Origin: an uncultured Chloroflexota bacterium
GTDB taxonomy: Bacteria > Chloroflexota > Anaerolineae > Aggregatilineales > Phototrophicaceae
Reading direction: 5' to 3'
Assembly (NCBI GenBank): GCA_937864975.1
Contig: CALMDI010000868.1
Location: forward strand, 1-11,427
DNA: 11,427 nt
A program made the translations under genes and the position numbers. Under the pieces are notes generated by a model that was not told the origin of the DNA, did not search any database, and saw only the letters and a list, made by a program, of their open reading frames with translations. Positions 7,736 through 11,427 of this stretch are shown here, piece after piece (position 1 is the stretch's first letter; the number at the start of each line of letters is the position of its first letter).

Positions 7736-7768
7736 CACCAGAGGCGCGGTAACCGTACGCCTCTGGTG
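7736..7768 (-). terminator. Intercistronic hairpin between binding protein and permease genes
   Basis: CACCAGAGGCG at 7736-7746 and CGCCTCTGGTG at 7758-7768 form a perfect 11-bp stem with an 11-base loop. Read on the minus strand, the stem is followed by TTTTC, like a leaky intrinsic terminator or an mRNA-stabilising 3' end. It lies 22 bases after the binding-protein stop. In CUT1 operons such structures commonly keep binding-protein mRNA more abundant than permease mRNA; that role here is inferred. Confidence 0.7.
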
Positions 7769-7790
7769 ATCGTCGCAAAATCACGACTGT

Positions 7791-9062
7791 TTATTCCGGC
7801 GCGACCGCCTCGGCGACACCTGCCGCAATATTCGCCGCCGTGTCTTCCGCGCTCTGCCCGCTGGTCCATGCCAGTTCAAGCTGGTCAACGATGATCCGCT
7901 GAATTTCTGGGAACGTGGGGAGCGCCATCACGCGCGCCATCGCGGGATTCAGCTCCGGCAGCTGCTCGGTGGCGAAGAACTCCATTTCCTCGGCGAGGGT
8001 GCTCCATTCCACGCCGGCGTCAATCACCGACTGACGGGTGGGCAGGAACAGGGTGGTCGCCGCGTAGTTCGCGAGGCTTTCGGGGCTGGTGGCAAACTTG
8101 ACGAAATCGGCGGCAATTTCAGGGTTGGCGCTGTCTTTCGTCACCGATAGTCCGGTGCCGCCAAAGTCGTTGCCCTGACCCGTGCTGCACGGCAGATACG
8201 TTACCCCCCAGCTGCCTTCGTCCATATTGGCGATCAGGTAGGGCATGATGTAGTTACCATGAATCAGCATGGCGGATAGCCCGTTGGCGAACAGATTCTC
8301 CGGCAAATCCTGACCGCGCATGCTGTTGCCGGGCGGCACCAAGCCTTCGGTGTACCAGGACTGCGTCCAGGCGATGGTCTCAACGCCTGCCGGGTCTTCG
8401 ATCATCGGCGTCACCATGTCGTCGGCGAGCAATTGCCCGCCGTTCTCGTACAAGAGCGACAGCCAGCGCTTGCCATTGGTCACCAGGTGAGACAGGGCAA
8501 ACTCGGCGTCGCTGTTTTCCTGGACCTGCTTGCCGATTTCGATGAACTCATCCCACGACCAGCACTCGTCAGCGCTGGCGGGCGGCGTAATGCCTGCCTG
8601 CTCGAAGTAGGCTTTGTTGTAGAACAGTCCAAACGTATCGGTGTTGATAGGTAGCCCATAGATGCCACCTTCGTATGTCATCAGTTCCATTGCAGCGGGC
8701 AGAAAGTCCGCCACATCGTCTTCGTCCAGGTACGGGGTCAGATCAATGACGCCGCCCGCCTGGGCATAGTGAATCGCATCGCCTCGAAAGCCGACGCGCA
8801 CGATGTCCGGCGCCTGACCCGCGGCGAGGCGCACGTCGATCTGCTCCACGGCGGTCGCCGCGGGCAGCAGTTCCAGATTGATGGTGACGTTGGGGTTTTC
8901 TGCCTGATACCGCTCGATGATATCGCGGAAACCCTGTTCTTCGGCGTCGCTCGACGCCCAGACCGCCAGTGTAATTTCGACGGCATCCTGCGCGCTCGTG
9001 ACCGCCACCGACAGCAGCATGCCAAGCGCAAGTAACGCGACAATCGATTTCTTGAAGGACAT
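7791..9062 (-). CDS. Extracellular sugar-binding protein of ABC importer (SBP family 1, MalE-like), 423 aa
   Basis: This captures the substrate outside the membrane and delivers it to the permeases. The N-terminus is a Sec signal peptide: basic MSFKK, a hydrophobic core (residues 6-21) and a likely cut after VTSA at residue 24. There is no lipobox cysteine, so I predict a cleaved rather than lipid-anchored protein; how it stays at the cell of a possible monoderm is unclear. The mature part begins with VEITLAVWASSDAEEQGFRD and has family-1 features such as AGQAPDIVRVG, GGIYGLPINTDTFGLFYNK and NPEIAADFVKFATSPE. Two cysteines (ADECWSW and LPCSTG) could form a disulfide. The start has AAAGG eight bases upstream. 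It is the first gene of the operon and is divergent from melA. Confidence 0.95.
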   Translation of the reverse strand: MSFKKSIVALLALGMLLSVAVTSAQDAVEITLAVWASSDAEEQGFRDIIERYQAENPNVTINLELLPAATAVEQIDVRLAAGQAPDIVRVGFRGDAIHYAQAGGVIDLTPYLDEDDVADFLPAAMELMTYEGGIYGLPINTDTFGLFYNKAYFEQAGITPPASADECWSWDEFIEIGKQVQENSDAEFALSHLVTNGKRWLSLLYENGGQLLADDMVTPMIEDPAGVETIAWTQSWYTEGLVPPGNSMRGQDLPENLFANGLSAMLIHGNYIMPYLIANMDEGSWGVTYLPCSTGQGNDFGGTGLSVTKDSANPEIAADFVKFATSPESLANYAATTLFLPTRQSVIDAGVEWSTLAEEMEFFATEQLPELNPAMARVMALPTFPEIQRIIVDQLELAWTSGQSAEDTAANIAAGVAEAVAPE

Positions 9063-9248
9063 CTCGTTTACCTTTCCCTGAAAAAATGAACGTCCAGCCT
9101 CAGCGTGCCAGCACCGTTCCGGTGGAGCGCGCGGCGATCATTGCGTTATGGCGTCTCCTTTCCACTCGCTTCTTCGCTGTGATCAGCCGACACCCGTGTG
9201 ACGAGCGCGGCGTCCAGCAGCGGAGAAGGTGCACAGCGAGCCAACGGA

Positions 9249-9254
9249 ATTTTA
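9249..9254 (-). promoter_or_regulatory. Weak candidate -10 box for the importer operon
   Basis: On the minus strand this reads TAAAAT (within CATAAAAT), one mismatch from TATAAT. At 17-bp spacing the upstream hexamer is TGGTAG, a poor -35 that overlaps the edge of the palindrome at 9275-9298. It would give a leader of roughly 180 bases before the binding-protein gene. I see nothing better in the spacer, but this is a weak call. Confidence 0.2.
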
Positions 9255-9274
9255 TGCGCTATCGCCGCTTTCTA

Positions 9275-9298
9275 CCACCAATTGCGCGCTGTTGGTGG
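9275..9298. promoter_or_regulatory. Candidate operator: 24-bp near-perfect palindrome in the divergent spacer
   Basis: Arms CCACCAA (9275-9281) and TTGGTGG (9292-9298) flank a self-complementary centre GCGCGC. Compared with its reverse complement, 20 of 24 positions match. It sits just upstream of the TATAAT box of melA, over its -35 region, and in the spacer between two divergent sugar-use genes. This is the expected place for a sugar-responsive repressor or activator site. Which regulator family binds is not known; no regulator gene for it is in the window. Confidence 0.5.
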
Positions 9299-9318
9299 GC
9301 ATCGAGACCACCTATAAT
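9290..9318 (+). promoter_or_regulatory. Candidate melA promoter
   Basis: A perfect TATAAT lies at 9313-9318. The -35 is poor: TGTTGG at 9290-9295 with 17-bp spacing, or TTGGTG at 9292-9297 with 15 bp. Both overlap the palindrome at 9275-9298, so the site would block or aid polymerase directly. Transcription would start near 9325, giving a short leader of about 28 bases. The poor -35 is compatible with activator dependence. Confidence 0.5.
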
Positions 9319-9340
9319 AGGCGCCTGCACCATTTGCGAC

Positions 9341-9346
9341 GAAGGA
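9341..9346 (+). promoter_or_regulatory. Ribosome binding site that sets the melA start
   Basis: GAAGGA lies six bases before the ATG at 9353. It shows that translation starts here and not at the ATG at 9086. The 9086 start would add 89 residues without family resemblance and would lie upstream of the TATAAT box. Confidence 0.7.
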
Positions 9347-9352
9347 TTCTCG

Positions 9353-10675
9353 ATGATGGCGAAAATTGCGTTGATCGGCGCGGGCAGTCTGGTGTTCACG
9401 AAAAACCTGTGCAGCGATCTCCTGCTGACTCCGGCGCTTCAGGACAGCACGATCAGCCTTATGGACATAGACCCGGCGCGGCTGGCTCAGGCGCATAACC
9501 TGGTACGGTCGATGGTAACGCGGCGCGGCTTAAGCGCGCAGGTCGAGGCGACGCTGGATCGACGCGAGGCGGTGCGCGGCGCGGATTTTGTGATTACGAC
9601 CTTTCAGCAGGGTGGGTTAGACGCTTACGCGGTTGACATCAACATCCCGCTGCGCTACGGCGTGGAACAGTGCGTAGGCGATACTCTGGGACCCGGCGGT
9701 GTGTTTCGAGCGCTGCGGACTATTCCCGTGCTGCTCGATTTGTGCCGCGATATGGATGCGGTCGCGCCCGACGCGCTGCTGCTGAATTACGTGAACCCAA
9801 TGGCGGCGAACTGCTGGGCGGTGGATCGGGCAGCCGGACGCCCGCATGTGGGCTTGTGCCACAGCGTTCAGGACACGAGCGAGATGCTGGCGGACTGGCT
9901 TGCCGTGCCGATAGACGAGATCGTGTATCGCTGCGCGGGCATCAATCATCAGGCATTCTTTCTCGAATTCCGGCGCGGCGCGACCGACCTGTACCCGGCG
10001 CTGCGCGAGGTTGTTAAACGCGAGGATATTCGTGGACGCGAACCGGTACGCATCGAGCTGATGAACCATTTCGGCTTCTTCGTCACGGAATCGAGCGGAC
10101 ATGCCAGCGAATACGTACCCTACTTCCGCAAGAGCGCGGAAATGGTCAACGAGGCGCTTGTTCCGCTGTTCACCGATCATCGTAATTCCTGGTACGACTA
10201 TGGGCGAACGGGCGGCTACCTGCGCCACTGCTTGCACCGCCTGGAAGCCGGTTACGGCGCGGCGGAGTCCGCGGCAGATGACGTGCCGCAGACGCGCACG
10301 CACGAGTATGGCTCGTACATCATCGAAGCAATCATGACGCATCAGCCGCAGACGATCAACGGCAACGTGCCCAATCACGGGGTCATTACCAACCTGCCGC
10401 AGGGCTGCTGTGTCGAAGTGCCCTGCCTGGTTGATGGCAACGGCATTCAGCCGACGGTCGTCGGCGCTCTGCCGCCGCAGCTTGCCGCGCTTAATCGCAC
10501 CAACATCAACGTTCAGGAGTTGATTGTCGAAGCGGCGCTAACGGGCAGCGCCGAGGCGGTGCATCATGCCGTCATGCTTGACCCACTGACCGCCGCCGTC
10601 TGTACGCTGGCAGAAATCCACAGCATGGTGGATGAACTGCTGCGGGCGCAGGCACAGTGGCTGCCCCAATTCTGA
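9353..10675 (+). CDS. melA: Alpha-galactosidase, glycoside hydrolase family 4 (MelA-like), 440 aa
   Basis: This cytoplasmic enzyme removes alpha-linked galactose from melibiose or raffinose-type oligosaccharides. GH4 enzymes use NAD+ and a divalent metal in a redox-assisted elimination. Sequence features in order: the Rossmann NAD motif IALIGAGS (5-12), LMDIDPARL (36-44), the segment GDTLGPGGVFRALRTIP (109-125), NYVNPMA (145-151), the metal-site GLCHSVQ with Cys169, CAGINHQAF with His199, FFVTESSGHASEY, then NLPQGCCVEVPCLVD followed by NGIQP, and a C-terminal region like that of MelA (TNINVQ, MLDPLTAAV, QWLP). From memory the match to E. coli MelA runs the full length. The start ATG at 9353 follows GAAGGA and removes a spurious upstream extension. 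The gene is divergent from the importer operon and likely shares its control. A related GH4 specificity (alpha-glucosidase or glucuronidase) is less likely given the MelA-specific motifs. Confidence 0.93.
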   Translation: MMAKIALIGAGSLVFTKNLCSDLLLTPALQDSTISLMDIDPARLAQAHNLVRSMVTRRGLSAQVEATLDRREAVRGADFVITTFQQGGLDAYAVDINIPLRYGVEQCVGDTLGPGGVFRALRTIPVLLDLCRDMDAVAPDALLLNYVNPMAANCWAVDRAAGRPHVGLCHSVQDTSEMLADWLAVPIDEIVYRCAGINHQAFFLEFRRGATDLYPALREVVKREDIRGREPVRIELMNHFGFFVTESSGHASEYVPYFRKSAEMVNEALVPLFTDHRNSWYDYGRTGGYLRHCLHRLEAGYGAAESAADDVPQTRTHEYGSYIIEAIMTHQPQTINGNVPNHGVITNLPQGCCVEVPCLVDGNGIQPTVVGALPPQLAALNRTNINVQELIVEAALTGSAEAVHHAVMLDPLTAAVCTLAEIHSMVDELLRAQAQWLPQF

Positions 10676-10734
10676 CAGGCTGCTCGCTACGACAGTACCG
10701 TCAAGCTGCCTACAGCCGGGTGGGGAATCAACGG

Positions 10735-11427
10735 TTAACTCATCAGAATCTCCACATCTACCCACGGCGTAAGGCGCACGGGTCCGAGCAAACCGTTCTC
10801 CTCGATCTTGTCGAGCAGTTGCGGTCCGCGCACGGGAACACCCCACAATTGAAACTCCGAGTGCCCGCCCGCGCGCTCGTTGGCGGCGGTATTGGCGACG
10901 AGGACTCGCAACTCATTCGCGCCTTCACGCACTGCGTGCGTCACGTCGAAGCGGAAAGGCTGCCAGACACGCTCGCCGATACGCTGCCCGTTGACCCACA
11001 CTTCCGCCGTATTGCCGACCGTGCCGAGATCGAGCATGAGACGAAAGCCGAGATGCGATGCGGGCAGATCGAATGTTTTCTCGTAGAGAAACTCTCCCGA
11101 GTAGTAGGTTAACCCGGTATGCGTCCACGATTGGAGGGACGCCTCGGCTGTACCGGTGTGAAACAGGAGCCGGTCGGGCAGGTGCGCGTCACCGCCGAGT
11201 TGAACCGCGATCATGGAAGTCGCTTGAGGCAGCGCCGCAGCTTGACCCGTTTTCCCTGCAATTCTCTCGCCATCCGCATAGACGGCGATGGCGTCCTGCT
11301 TTGTGCCCAGACAGGTGAGCAATTCCGCTATTTTGCGCAAGGCTTCCGGGCCGGCGGGCGGGATGAGATAGCGCAGCTTTTTGGAGAAGGGAACCATCAA
11401 TAAACCGTCGCCGCCCGCGATGCGCCA
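10735..11427 (-). CDS. C-terminal part of a jelly-roll glycoside hydrolase, GH106 (alpha-L-rhamnosidase)-like (partial, cut by right edge)
   Basis: About 230 C-terminal residues are visible; the frame stays open through the right edge, so the true start and catalytic domain lie outside. The last 130 residues resemble the galactose-binding jelly-roll of GH2/GH106 proteins: GLTYYSGEFLYEKTFDLP, then LMLDLGTVGNTAEVWVNGQR and IGERVWQPFRFDVTHAVREG, then ANELRVLVANTAANERAGG. The protein ends GLLGPVRLTPWVDVEILMS. This module at the extreme C-terminus, closing with GLLGPVRL, is what I recall for GH106 rhamnosidases; in GH2 enzymes it is N-terminal. The gene is convergent with melA, 59 bp apart, so it belongs to a different transcript but the same carbohydrate locus. 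Secretion cannot be judged. The family call is moderate, the sugar specificity uncertain. Confidence 0.65.
   Translation of the reverse strand, partial: WRIAGGDGLLMVPFSKKLRYLIPPAGPEALRKIAELLTCLGTKQDAIAVYADGERIAGKTGQAAALPQATSMIAVQLGGDAHLPDRLLFHTGTAEASLQSWTHTGLTYYSGEFLYEKTFDLPASHLGFRLMLDLGTVGNTAEVWVNGQRIGERVWQPFRFDVTHAVREGANELRVLVANTAANERAGGHSEFQLWGVPVRGPQLLDKIEENGLLGPVRLTPWVDVEILMS

Noticed and set aside
7700..7738. GTG start at 7738 for the MalF-like permease
   Set aside because: It lies within the stem of a perfect hairpin, and a better ATG with an upstream AGG lies at 7699.
7073..7894. 273-codon plus-strand frame
   Set aside because: Antisense to the MalF-like permease and binding protein; rich in Arg, Gln, His and Pro, typical of a shadow in GC-rich DNA.
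9086..9352. 89-residue N-terminal extension of the alpha-galactosidase frame starting at the ATG at 9086
   Set aside because: The family starts at MMAKIALIGAGS, a good ribosome site precedes 9353, and the extension spans the candidate promoter and operator.
9617..10378. 253-codon minus-strand frame
   Set aside because: Antisense to melA, which has full-length family motifs.
10676..10734. Terminator between melA and the convergent glycosidase
   Set aside because: Only weak imperfect pairing (AGGCTGCT with AGCTGCCT) over a large loop and no T-run.

Overview
The window looks like chromosomal DNA of a free-living heterotrophic bacterium. The style of several proteins suggests Chloroflexota (Anaerolineae-like): a many-pass sensor kinase with an early NPIGW motif, a Sec-secreted sugar-binding protein starting near VEITLAVW, and a CUT1 importer with no ATPase beside it. 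This assignment rests on recognised protein style, not on a search.

Left block, + strand, 1-4139. The tail of an unknown membrane protein overlaps by ATGA a second unknown, roughly seven-pass membrane protein. An SRPBCC (START-like) protein, a NarL/DegS-type sensor histidine kinase and its LuxR-type response regulator follow with short gaps. All five genes are co-directional and may form one or two transcripts. The kinase and regulator are a clear cognate pair. The signal and target genes are unknown.

Middle, 4140-4412. A strong hairpin closes the block between convergent genes. It is followed by a minus-strand open frame of about 60 codons with no good start, possibly a gene remnant.

Right block, 4413-11427, carbohydrate use. 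A minus-strand operon reads, in transcription order: sugar-binding protein, MalF-like permease, MalG-like permease, sulfatase. A perfect 11-bp hairpin lies between the first two genes. Divergent from it is a GH4 enzyme very similar to MelA alpha-galactosidase. The 290-bp divergent spacer holds a near-palindromic 24-bp candidate operator just upstream of a TATAAT box. Convergent to melA is the C-terminal part of a jelly-roll glycosidase, most like GH106 rhamnosidases, which runs off the right edge.

Working model (inference): a sulfated, galactose-containing oligosaccharide is bound outside the cell and imported. Inside, it is desulfated by a sulfatase lacking a signal peptide and cut by MelA, possibly with a rhamnosidase acting on the same glycan. 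The transporter ATPase must be encoded elsewhere. I found no RNA genes, CRISPR arrays or mobile elements.
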